Of a stretch of DNA of 15,744 nt, positions 6,529 to 11,890 are shown piece by piece (position 1 is the stretch's first letter; every line of letters starts with the position of its first letter). The position numbers and the translations under genes were made by a program. The DNA comes from Lawsonibacter sp. (GTDB lineage: Bacteria; Bacillota; Clostridia; Oscillospirales; Oscillospiraceae). The stretch spans positions 1 to 15,744 of the forward strand of contig JAAWNI010000018.1 in the NCBI GenBank assembly GCA_022798855.1. Direction: 5' to 3'. The notes beneath the pieces are model-generated. The model had not been told where the DNA came from, did not search any database, and saw only the letters and a program-made list of their open reading frames with translations.

Positions 6529-7581
6529 CTGCTCCTTCAGCAGCTCCGCCTGGTGGTCGGCGGCCAGGGCGTCGATGACCTCGTCCAGCGCCCCGTCCAT
6601 CACCTGGTCGATTTTATACAGCGTCAGGCCGATGCGGTGGTCGGTGACCCGCCCCTGTGGGAAGTTGTAGGTGCGGATGCGCTCGTTGCGCATTCCCGAG
6701 CCCACCTGGCTGCGGCGCTGGGCGGTGTACTCGCTGGAAATCTTCTCCTGCTCCGCCTCATACAGCCGGGAAGCCAGCAGCCGCATGGCCTTGTCCCGGT
6801 TCTGGAACTGGCTGCGCTCCTGCTGGCACTCCACCACCGTGCCGGTGGGCTTGTGGATGAGCCGGACGGCGGAGGAGGTCTTGTTCACGTGCTGGCCCCC
6901 CGCACCGGAAGCGCGGAACACCTGCATCTCCACATCCGCCGGGTTGATCTGGACGTCCGCCGTTTCCATCTCGGGCAGGACGGCCACTGTCACCGTGGAG
7001 GTGTGGACCCGGCCGCCCGACTCCGTCTCCGGCACCCGCTGGACCCGGTGGACCCCGCTCTCAAACTTGAACCGGGACCAGGCCCCGTCCCCCTCCACGG
7101 TAAAGACGATCTCCTTGACCCCGCCCAGCTCCGTCTCGCTGGCGGAGTCCACCTCAGTGTGCCACCGTTTGGACTCGGCATACATGGAATACATCCGGAA
7201 CAGGGAGTGGGCGAACAGGGCCGCTTCCTCCCCACCCACCCCGGCGCGGATCTCCACAATGACGTTCTTGCCGTCGTTGGGATCCCGGGGCAGGAGCAGG
7301 ATTTGCAGCTCCTTCTCCAGCCGGGGCAGCGCTTCCAGCGCCGCCTGATACTCCTCCTGGGCCAGCTCCTTCAGCTCCGGGTCGGACATCATCTCCTCCG
7401 CCTGGGCCTTGGCGTCCAGCGTCCTCCGGTACTCCCGGAAGGCGTCCACCAAGGGCTGGAGCTCCGCCTGTTCCTTGTTCAGCCGGGCCACCAGCTCCGG
7501 GTCGTTGTATGTCTCCGAAGCCCCCAGACGGGCCTCGATCTGGCTGTATTTCGCCTCGACGGCGTTCAGCTTGTCCAGCAT
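6520..7581 (-). CDS. prfA: peptide chain release factor 1
   Basis: 353 aa. Recognises UAA and UAG in the ribosomal A site and triggers hydrolysis of peptidyl-tRNA. The GAGGQHVNKTSSAVRL motif carries the catalytic GGQ at 228-230. The stop-codon reading loop has the RF1-type Pro-x-Thr (P184-E185-T186) in HRVQRVPETESGGRVHTS, not the Ser-Pro-Phe of RF2, which fixes the identity. AAGGAGG lies 7 nt before ATG 7581. The gene is normally next to prmC (hemK), which methylates the GGQ glutamine; no prmC is in this window. The stop codon lies against a palindromic repeat, and an HTH regulator gene ends 76 nt upstream on the same strand. Confidence 0.97.
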   Translation of the reverse strand: MLDKLNAVEAKYSQIEARLGASETYNDPELVARLNKEQAELQPLVDAFREYRRTLDAKAQAEEMMSDPELKELAQEEYQAALEALPRLEKELQILLLPRDPNDGKNVIVEIRAGVGGEEAALFAHSLFRMYSMYAESKRWHTEVDSASETELGGVKEIVFTVEGDGAWSRFKFESGVHRVQRVPETESGGRVHTSTVTVAVLPEMETADVQINPADVEMQVFRASGAGGQHVNKTSSAVRLIHKPTGTVVECQQERSQFQNRDKAMRLLASRLYEAEQEKISSEYTAQRRSQVGSGMRNERIRTYNFPQGRVTDHRIGLTLYKIDQVMDGALDEVIDALAADHQAELLKEQGP

Positions 7582-7608
7582 GGACAGCCCTCCTTGTTCG
7601 CTCTCTCG

Positions 7609-7665
7609 TCCCCCCGCGGGGAAAGGCCCCCTTGCTAAAGGGGGCTTAGGGCGCCCTCTAGGGCG
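7609..7665. repeat. hairpin module at the 3' end of HTH gene 1
   Basis: Contains GCCCCCTT-GCTA-AAGGGGGC (7626-7645, perfect 8-bp stem), and CGCCCT-CT-AGGGCG (7652-7665), whose centre holds the HTH stop codon. The same series occurs after HTH gene 2 (7986-8049). On the minus strand CTTTCCCC follows the large stem, so it may end transcription before prfA, but the T-run is poor. Confidence 0.7.
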
Positions 7666-7867
7666 TGTCGGCCCGGCCTGTCAAGTAATCCAGACTTACA
7701 CCAAAGAAGTCGGCCATCCTAATCAATGTAGTCATCTGGGCTTCACGCTTACCATACTCATAGTCCTGATAAACGCGAGGTGAAACACCGACCTCTTTTG
7801 CTAAAGCGACTTGGGATACCTCTTTCTCCTTTCGGAGTTGACGAAGCCTTTCAGAAAAAACAGACAT
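7658..7867 (-). CDS. XRE-family HTH regulator, cassette 1
   Basis: 69 aa single-domain Cro/CI-type DNA-binding protein. It begins MSVFSERLRQLRKEKEVSQ; helix 2 is SQVALAKEVG, recognition helix VSPRVYQDYEYGKREAQ, and the domain closes with FFGVSLDYLTGRADTP. It is clearly paralogous to the proteins at 8042, 11316 and 11629, with differences at the recognition helix (SPRVYQD here). The start, at the conserved MS[V/A]FSERL, agrees in all four. The upstream region has a divergent promoter pair sharing a -10 and two 14-bp candidate operators, pointing to autoregulation and control of a divergent partner. In this cassette the partner gene is lost (7958-7972), leaving an orphan regulator. Confidence 0.93.
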   Translation of the reverse strand: MSVFSERLRQLRKEKEVSQVALAKEVGVSPRVYQDYEYGKREAQMTTLIRMADFFGVSLDYLTGRADTP

Positions 7868-7888
7868 TTTTACATCACTCTCTTGACG

Positions 7889-7902
7889 CGTTATTATCCA
7901 CG
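7889..7902. promoter_or_regulatory. candidate operator 1, cassette 1
   Basis: CGTTATTATCCACG has the CG-N10-CG frame with CGT/ACG ends and lies in the -35/-10 spacer of the plus promoter. Its centre is 30 bp from that of the second site. Symmetry is weaker than in cassette 2; called mainly from its matching position. Confidence 0.45.
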
Positions 7903-7918
7903 TGTTATAATAACAACA

Positions 7919-7932
7919 CGCTAAAATTCACG
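7919..7932. promoter_or_regulatory. candidate operator 2, cassette 1
   Basis: CGCTAAAATTCACG has the CG-N10-CG frame and overlaps the spacer and -35 of the HTH gene 1 promoter, at the same relative place as the second sites of cassettes 2 and 4. Symmetry is poor. Confidence 0.4.
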
Positions 7933-7957
7933 CAATAGTTTTTGGGAGGTAAAACTT

Positions 7958-7972
7958 ATGGAACCTTTAGCA
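7958..7972 (+). pseudogene. remnant 5' end of a lost 83-aa partner gene, cassette 1
   Basis: After GGGAGG (7944-7949) the ATG at 7958 begins MEPL, identical for the first 12 bases to the intact partner at 8346 (MEPLF...). Resemblance then stops and the DNA becomes the palindromic 3' module of cassette 2. The frame stays open to 8299 but runs through repeat DNA and antisense to HTH gene 2, so I treat the gene as broken. Its promoter is intact and may still make transcript antisense to HTH gene 2. Confidence 0.7.
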
Positions 7973-7985
7973 GTATTCGCTCCCT

Positions 7986-8049
7986 CGTCCCCGCCGCAGC
8001 GGGCCAAGGCCCCCCTTGCTAAAGGGGGCTTAGGGCGCCCTCTAGGGCG
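7986..8049. repeat. hairpin module at the 3' end of HTH gene 2
   Basis: Three hairpins: CCCGC-CGCA-GCGGG (about 7990-8003), CCCCCTTGCTAAAGGGGG (8011-8028), and CGCCCT-CT-AGGGCG around the HTH stop codon. It matches 7609-7665 over most of its length. Its left part (TCGTCCCCGCCGCAGCGGG) also matches 11151-11169 upstream of the ABC-F gene. Confidence 0.7.
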
Positions 8050-8251
8050 TGTCGGTCCGGCCGGCGAGATAATCCAGGCTTACGCCGCCAAAATCGGCAA
8101 TACGTGCAAAAATCGCCACCTGCGGCTCCCGTTTACCGTACTCGTAATCTTGATAAGTCCGGGAAGACACACCAATCTCTTTCGCGAAAACGGCCTGAGA
8201 CATTTCCTTGTCCTTGCGGAGCTGGATCAACCGCTCAGAAAAAACAGACAT
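8042..8251 (-). CDS. XRE-family HTH regulator, cassette 2
   Basis: 69 aa, paralogue of the cassette 1 regulator. The Cro/CI fold shows SQAVFAKEIG (helix 2), recognition helix VSSRTYQDYEYGKREPQ and the end GVSLDYLAGRTDTP. Odd: an ADFGGVS turn where the others have ADFFGVS or ADIFDVS. It is divergent from the intact 83-aa gene at 8346 across a 94-bp control region with two near-identical 14-bp dyads, so it is probably the repressor of both genes. The -35/-10 of its own promoter is TTGCGT-17-TATAAT, one of the best in the set. No C-terminal oligomerisation or protease-sensitive domain is present, so any induction must come through a partner molecule or competition. Confidence 0.93.
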   Translation of the reverse strand: MSVFSERLIQLRKDKEMSQAVFAKEIGVSSRTYQDYEYGKREPQVAIFARIADFGGVSLDYLAGRTDTP

Positions 8252-8273
8252 TTTTCTTACACCCTCTTGACAT

Positions 8274-8287
8274 CGTCAGATCTGACG
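8274..8287. promoter_or_regulatory. operator 1, cassette 2 (perfect 14-bp palindrome)
   Basis: CGTCAGATCTGACG is fully self-complementary and lies between the -35 and -10 of the plus promoter, over the expected start of the HTH transcript. It recurs nearly intact at 8303-8316. Confidence 0.78.
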
Positions 8288-8302
8288 TGTATTATATAGT
8301 TG

Positions 8303-8316
8303 CGTCAGATTCGACG
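8303..8316. promoter_or_regulatory. operator 2, cassette 2
   Basis: CGTCAGATTCGACG shares the first eight bases (CGTCAGAT) with operator 1 and keeps the CG ends. It lies in the spacer and -35 of the HTH promoter. The 29-bp centre distance puts both sites on nearly the same helix face. Confidence 0.72.
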
Positions 8317-8345
8317 CAAGTTATTGTTTTTGGGAGGTACTAACA

Positions 8346-8597
8346 ATGGAACCTTTATTTGAAGCCCTCTACGCCTACGCCGTGAAAAACCGCTGCAGCG
8401 CCTATCTTGCGGAAGACGAGGAGGAGTGGTCGAAGATAGAAGAGATGGTGTGCCGTGCCATGGAGGAATTGGCCGCAAAAGGCTGCGGCGTCCCGGCGCA
8501 AAAAGTCTCCGACGGCCTGTCCACCCTCCACGAACTGGGACAGCGCAGCCTGTTCCGCTCCGGCCTATCCATCGGCCTGGAGCTGGGCCGGCTTTAG
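8346..8597 (+). CDS. 83-aa helical partner protein, cassette 2
   Basis: Begins MEPLFEALYAYAVKNRC and ends SLFRSGLSIGLELGRL; GGGAGG lies 8 nt before the ATG. It is about 57% identical (47/83 by my alignment) to the 83-aa protein at 11930, with strongest agreement at both ends: the LFE-LY-YAV start, the ELAA-GCG middle and the LGQRSLFR-GLSIG end. Cys17, Cys36 and Cys47 are conserved. It is predicted all-helical and soluble, with an acidic segment at 23-33. I do not recognise a catalytic site. The shape recalls small clostridial proteins such as DUF6809, but I cannot confirm that. It is divergent from an XRE gene, so it is presumably under its control. Its stop overlaps the stop of ydcF on the other strand. 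Confidence 0.88.
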   Translation: MEPLFEALYAYAVKNRCSAYLAEDEEEWSKIEEMVCRAMEELAAKGCGVPAQKVSDGLSTLHELGQRSLFRSGLSIGLELGRL

Positions 8598-9205
8598 CGG
8601 TCAAACAGAAAGGACTTCACCAGGGCCAGGGGCTCCCGGACGTACATTTTCAGCCGGGTGGGCGTATGGCTGGAGGGGGCGGCCAGGACAGACACGTTCT
8701 CAAAGCCAACCCGTCCGGCCAGCATTTTGGCCCGGGTCAGGTGGAAGCCGTTGGAGACAATCACCACGCCCTCTTCCACGTCGATTCCGGACTCCTCCAG
8801 AAGGCGGGCGGTATAGGACAAATTCTGGAAGGTGTTGACAGACCGGTCCTCCAGGATGATATTTTCCCGGGGAAAGCCGTGGTCCGCCAGGTAGCCGGCC
8901 ATGCCCTGGGCTTCGGACGTGGGCTCCTCCGCCCCCTGGCCGCCGGACACCACCACTGTCATGTCCGGGTGGTCCTCTAAATATTCCAGCGCCTTATCCA
9001 GCCGGTCCCGGAGCATGATGGAGGGCCCCCAGTCGTAGAGCTGGCAGCCCAGAACCACCATAGTTTTCGGGTCCCCGCTGACGTCGTCCCGGGCTCCGCC
9101 CAGCACCAGGCCCAGCAAGACCCCAAAGGCCAGCGCCCCCGCCAGAATCAACCCCAGGACCCCCTTCCAAAACGGAGGGAGCCGTTTGAACCTCCAGCCG
9201 CTCAT
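8594..9205 (-). CDS. YdcF/SanA-like DUF218 membrane-anchored protein
   Basis: 203 aa from ATG 9205. This start makes a 4-nt ATGA overlap with the ABC-F stop and has GGAGG 7 nt upstream; the longer frame is rejected. A basic N-terminus and one membrane helix (about residues 13-34, WKGVLGLILAGALAFGVLLGLV) put the rest outside. The DUF218 domain shows VVLGCQ, LRDRLDKALEYL, VVVSGGQGAEEPTSEAQGMAGYL, ILEDRSVNTFQN and VVIVSNGFHLTRAKMLA in order. The SGGQ, SEA, E-x-x-S-x-N-T and FH-x-x-R positions are the conserved polar set of the family. E. coli members (SanA, ElyC, YdcF) are linked to envelope integrity; the reaction is not settled. Co-translated with the ABC-F gene. Confidence 0.9.
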   Translation of the reverse strand: MSGWRFKRLPPFWKGVLGLILAGALAFGVLLGLVLGGARDDVSGDPKTMVVLGCQLYDWGPSIMLRDRLDKALEYLEDHPDMTVVVSGGQGAEEPTSEAQGMAGYLADHGFPRENIILEDRSVNTFQNLSYTARLLEESGIDVEEGVVIVSNGFHLTRAKMLAGRVGFENVSVLAAPSSHTPTRLKMYVREPLALVKSFLFDR

Positions 9206-11121
9206 CCCCGCGCCTCCTCCAGGTCCGCCGCCAGCCGCTCCCACACCGCGTAGAGGTGGGCCAGCTCGTCCTCCAGGGCTTCCCGCTGCTGGTAGAGCTC
9301 CTGGAGCTTCAAATAGTCGGCCGACGCCGCCTGGATATCCTGCTCCAGGTCGAACATTTTCTCCTCGGCGGAAGCCACCGCCCGCTCGGCGGCGTTGACC
9401 TCCTTCTCCAGGTTTTTGGTGCCGCCGGGGCGCTTGGGCTTGTCCTTTTTTTCAAGGGGTTCGTTCTTCATAGACGGCGCGCCGTGGTCGTCGCGCCCTA
9501 CACAGAGCTTTCCCTTCTCCTTGGCGGACAGATACTCCTGATAGGTGCCCTTGAAGTCGGTGATTTTCCCGTCCTCCAGCATCCAGATGCGGGTGGCGAA
9601 GCGGTCGATGAAGTAGCGGTCGTGGGAGACGAAAAGCAGGTTGCCCTCGTAGTCCTCCACCGCTTCCTCGATCCACTCCCGGCTCTGGATGTCCAGGTGG
9701 TTGGTGGGCTCGTCCAGGATGAGGAGGTTGATTTTGCTGTCCATGAGCATGCACAGCCGCAGCCGGGACTGCTCCCCGCCGGACAGGGCGGACACCGGCT
9801 TGAACACATCCTCCCCCCGGAATTTGAAGGCGGCCAGCCGGTTCCGGGCGGTCTGGGCGGTGCAGTCCAGGTCGTAGAGCATGGTGTCCACCAGGCTGCG
9901 CTCCGGGTGGTCGAAGTGGATGATCTGGGGCAGGTAGCCCACCTTTACCGTGGGGCCCTTCCTCAGCCTCCCGCCGTCGGGCTCCTCCTCGCCCATAATG
10001 ATCTTGATGAGGGTGGATTTTCCGGTGCCGTTGTCCCCCAGCAGGGCGATGCGCTCGCCCCCCTCCACCTCCAGGTCCACCCCGGAGAAAAGCGTCCGCT
10101 CCCCGAAGGACTTCTCCAGGCTCTTGATGGACAGCACCTCGTCCCCGCGAAACTCCCGCTCTCCGAAGCGGACCGATATTTTCCGGTCCTTTTTGGGCTT
10201 GTCCGTCTGGCGGATGCGCTCAATGCGCTTCTCCATGGACTGGGCCCGCTTGAAAATCTTATCGTTGCCTGAGTAGGCCCAGATGCGCAGCTGCTCCGCC
10301 GCCTTTTCCAGCTGCTGGATCTTGGCCTGCTCTTTTTCATACTGGCGCAGCTTCTCCTCGTACCGCCGCTCCTTCTCCACGGCGTAGAAGCTGTAATTTC
10401 CGCTGTAAAACTCCGCCTTGCCCTCCTGGATTTCCACCACCCGGCGGACCACCTTGTCCAGGAAATACCGGTCGTGGGAGACGGCCAGGACGGTGCCCTT
10501 GAATTTTTCCAGATACTCCTCCAGCCACTCGGTGGCCCGCAGGTCCAGGTGGTTGGTGGGCTCATCCAGGAGGAGGATGTCGGTGTCCTCCAGGATGAGC
10601 CGGGCCAGGTTGACCCGGGTCTTCTCCCCGCCGGACAGCATGTCGAAAGGCCGCTCCCGCATGTCCTGGGGAATGGACAGGCCATTGCACACCTTATTCT
10701 TGCTGGTGTCCACCTCGTAGCCGCCGCCGGACTGGAAGGCGGCGGACAGCTTGTCGTATCTGGACAGCAAAGCGGGGTCGCTTTCCCCCTCCGCCATCCG
10801 CTGGGACAAGGCCGCCATCTCCTCCTCCATTTGGCGCAGAGGGGCAAAGGCGGTGTCCAGCACGTCCTCCACGGTATAGCCCGCCGGGTAGACGGGAATC
10901 TGGGAGATCAGCCCCATGCGCTTGTTGGGCGCTACTACGATGTCTCCCTCGTCGGGGTGGACCTCCCCGGTGAGGATGCGCAGGAAGGTGGTCTTGCCGC
11001 AGCCGTTGGGCCCCAGCAGGCCCACCCGCTCCCCCGCGTCCACCTGGAAGGCCAGGCCGTCCAATATTTTCTTTCCGACCTCGAACTCTTTCACCAGGCC
11101 GGATACCGCTATATCTATCAT
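9202..11121 (-). CDS. ABC-F family ribosome-associated ATPase with C-terminal coiled coil
   Basis: 639 aa, two ATP-binding cassettes and no membrane domain. NBD1: Walker A GPNGCGKT (37-44), LSGGEKTR signature (162-169), Walker B LLLDEPTNHLD (183-193), SHDRYFLD. Linker of about 250-320, charged and helical (the P-site tRNA interaction motif). NBD2: GDNGTGKS (362-369), LSGGEQSR (446-453), LILDEPTNHLD (467-477), SHDRYFID. A coiled-coil tail (about 565-639) resembles Uup and YdiF. ABC-F proteins act on ribosomes in translation quality control; some give antibiotic resistance, but this looks like a housekeeping type. Odd: residues about 539-551 (LCVGRDDHGAPSM) are encoded by an inserted palindromic repeat between NBD2 and the tail. 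The ATG at 11121 has a poor ribosome site (GAGGA). Confidence 0.94.
   Translation of the reverse strand: MIDIAVSGLVKEFEVGKKILDGLAFQVDAGERVGLLGPNGCGKTTFLRILTGEVHPDEGDIVVAPNKRMGLISQIPVYPAGYTVEDVLDTAFAPLRQMEEEMAALSQRMAEGESDPALLSRYDKLSAAFQSGGGYEVDTSKNKVCNGLSIPQDMRERPFDMLSGGEKTRVNLARLILEDTDILLLDEPTNHLDLRATEWLEEYLEKFKGTVLAVSHDRYFLDKVVRRVVEIQEGKAEFYSGNYSFYAVEKERRYEEKLRQYEKEQAKIQQLEKAAEQLRIWAYSGNDKIFKRAQSMEKRIERIRQTDKPKKDRKISVRFGEREFRGDEVLSIKSLEKSFGERTLFSGVDLEVEGGERIALLGDNGTGKSTLIKIIMGEEEPDGGRLRKGPTVKVGYLPQIIHFDHPERSLVDTMLYDLDCTAQTARNRLAAFKFRGEDVFKPVSALSGGEQSRLRLCMLMDSKINLLILDEPTNHLDIQSREWIEEAVEDYEGNLLFVSHDRYFIDRFATRIWMLEDGKITDFKGTYQEYLSAKEKGKLCVGRDDHGAPSMKNEPLEKKDKPKRPGGTKNLEKEVNAAERAVASAEEKMFDLEQDIQAASADYLKLQELYQQREALEDELAHLYAVWERLAADLEEARG
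9474..9505. repeat. 32-bp palindromic repeat inside the ABC-F gene
   Basis: 30 of 32 positions match the intergenic copy at 6155-6186. Here it is read through in frame, encoding about 11-13 residues in the linker between the second ATPase domain and the coiled coil. Confidence 0.78.
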
Positions 11122-11150
11122 CGCTTGGGTCCTCGCTTGTTTAAAATCTT

Positions 11151-11302
11151 TCGTCTCCGCCGCAGCGGGAAAGGCTCCCTCTTCGAGGGAGCTGTCACCG
11201 CCAACGGCGGTGACTGAGGGAGTGAAACAGCAAACTTTGTGTTTTTCCTATCGACTCCCTCCGTCACGGCTCCGCCGTGCCACCTCCCTCAAAGAGGGAG
11301 GC
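11151..11302. repeat. compound palindromic element between the ABC-F gene and HTH gene 3
   Basis: Two inverted half-units without coding capacity. Left: GCTCCCTC-TTC-GAGGGAGC (11174-11192) then GTCACCGCC-AAC-GGCGGTGAC (11194-11214). Right: CACGGC-TCC-GCCGTG (11265-11279) then CCTCCCTC-AAA-GAGGGAGG (11283-11301). The reverse complement of the right half resembles the left half, so the whole is a REPIN- or MITE-like structure. The last hairpin is followed by GCTTTTT on the plus strand, a terminator form. Its left border (11151-11169) matches the cassette 2 hairpin module. Confidence 0.75.
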
Positions 11303-11315
11303 TTTTTGGCGCCCT

Positions 11316-11525
11316 CTAGGGCTTGTCCGTCCTGCCGGACAGATAATCCATACTGACACCAAAAAAGTCAGCAATGCTAACCAAATTGCTCATCTTCGGT
11401 TCAGATTTTCCGTACTCATATTCCTGATAAATACGAGAGGAAACGCCAATCTCTTTTGCTAATGCAGTTTGCGACATTCCTTTGCTTTTCCGGAGTTGAA
11501 GCAATCGTTCAGAAAAAACAGACAT
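11316..11525 (-). CDS. XRE-family HTH regulator, cassette 3 (orphan)
   Basis: 69 aa, start set at 11525 by alignment with its three paralogues; the frame is open further upstream through repeat DNA. Shows SQTALAKEIG (helix 2), recognition helix VSSRIYQEYEYGKSEPK and end FFGVSMDYLSGRTDKP. It is closer to the cassette 4 protein (shared YGKSEP, MDYLSGRTDKP) than to cassettes 1 and 2, so the two pairs look like separate duplications. The divergent partner and nearly all of the control region are missing: after a retained TTGACT (11542-11547) the DNA turns into hairpins. Its own promoter with the shared -10 is therefore gone, and whether it is expressed is open. Confidence 0.9.
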   Translation of the reverse strand: MSVFSERLLQLRKSKGMSQTALAKEIGVSSRIYQEYEYGKSEPKMSNLVSIADFFGVSMDYLSGRTDKP

Positions 11526-11541
11526 TTTTTTGCACTCCCCC

Positions 11542-11547
11542 TTGACT
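11542..11547 (+). promoter_or_regulatory. stranded -35 element, cassette 3 remnant
   Basis: TTGACT lies 16 nt before HTH gene 3's start codon on the opposite strand, just where cassettes 1, 2 and 4 have the -35 of the partner promoter. No -10, operators or partner start follow. It marks the deletion or replacement breakpoint. Confidence 0.6.
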
Positions 11548-11550
11548 CTG

Positions 11551-11620
11551 GGCCAGCGGAATCCCCCCGCCACCGGGCTGTGCCCGGCGGCCCTCCCCCC
11601 TTTAGCAAGGGGGGCTTTTT
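11551..11620. repeat. hairpin cluster filling the cassette 3/4 junction
   Basis: Perfect CCGGGC-TGT-GCCCGG (11573-11587), then CCCCCCTT-TAGC-AAGGGGGG (11595-11614) followed by CTTTTT on the plus strand. The second has the same stem as the hairpins after HTH genes 1 and 2, but its loop reads in the opposite orientation. The plus-strand form is a plausible terminator against transcription running antisense to HTH gene 4. Confidence 0.7.
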
Positions 11621-11628
11621 GGCGCCCT

Positions 11629-11838
11629 CTAAGGCTTGTCCGTCCTGCCGGACAGATAATCCATGCTGACGTCAAAAATGTCGGCAATCCGAACCAATTT
11701 ACTCATTCCAGGTTCAGACTTCCCATATTCGTATGTCTGGTAAACACGAGCAGAAATACCAATTTCTTTTGCAAGGGCAATCTGAGATAACCCGCTGTCT
11801 TTCCGAAGTTGAAGCAATCGTTCAGAAAAAGCAGACAT
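11629..11838 (-). CDS. XRE-family HTH regulator, cassette 4
   Basis: 69 aa from ATG 11838 (MSAFSERLLQLRKDSGLSQ), start set by the paralogues. SQIALAKEIG is helix 2; the recognition helix ISARVYQTYEYGKSEPG is the most divergent of the four (SARVYQT), and the end is IFDVSMDYLSGRTDKP. It is divergent from the intact 83-aa gene at 11930 across a 91-bp control region, with its own 14-bp operator pair of a different sequence from cassette 2. The promoter is TTGCGA-17-TATAAT. Likely repressor of itself and the partner gene. Its stop codon overlaps a CGCCCT-CT-AAGGC near-palindrome. Confidence 0.93.
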   Translation of the reverse strand: MSAFSERLLQLRKDSGLSQIALAKEIGISARVYQTYEYGKSEPGMSKLVRIADIFDVSMDYLSGRTDKP

Positions 11839-11860
11839 TTTTTGCACTCCCCCTTGACGG

Positions 11861-11874
11861 CGAACAGTTCTTCG
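11861..11874. promoter_or_regulatory. operator 1, cassette 4
   Basis: CGAACAGTTCTTCG has CGAA/TTCG arms and lies in the spacer of the plus promoter, starting 2 nt after the -35, exactly as in cassette 2. Confidence 0.68.
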
Positions 11875-11890
11875 TGTTATTATAAAGATA

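Larger units (their letters stand above)
7883..7935. promoter_or_regulatory. cassette 1 divergent promoters sharing one -10 region
   Basis: Plus strand: TTGACG (7883-7888), 17 nt, TATAAT (7906-7911), reading toward the lost partner. Minus strand: TTGCGT (7930-7935), 17 nt, TATTAT (7907-7912), reading into HTH gene 1. The two -10 boxes are the same DNA offset by 1 bp. The inverted repeat GTTATTAT-N9-ATAATAAC (7890-7914) and CGTGTT-N8-AACACG (7901-7920) overlay them. Confidence 0.8.
8267..8319. promoter_or_regulatory. cassette 2 divergent promoters sharing one -10 region
   Basis: Plus: TTGACA (8267-8272), 17 nt, TATTAT (8290-8295), driving the 83-aa gene. Minus: TTGCGT (8314-8319), 17 nt, TATAAT (8291-8296), driving the HTH gene. 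The -10 boxes overlap with a 1-bp offset, so polymerase binding at one must exclude the other. Predicted start points are under 20 bp apart and point outward. Confidence 0.87.

Noticed and set aside
7958..8299. 113-codon frame continuing from the cassette 1 partner start
   Set aside because: Only the first four residues match the partner family; the rest is palindromic repeat DNA and antisense to HTH gene 2.
11526..11687. N-terminal extension of HTH gene 3 (123 aa)
   Set aside because: The extension translates hairpin repeats and the start of the neighbouring cassette. The paralogues all begin at the conserved MSxFSERL.
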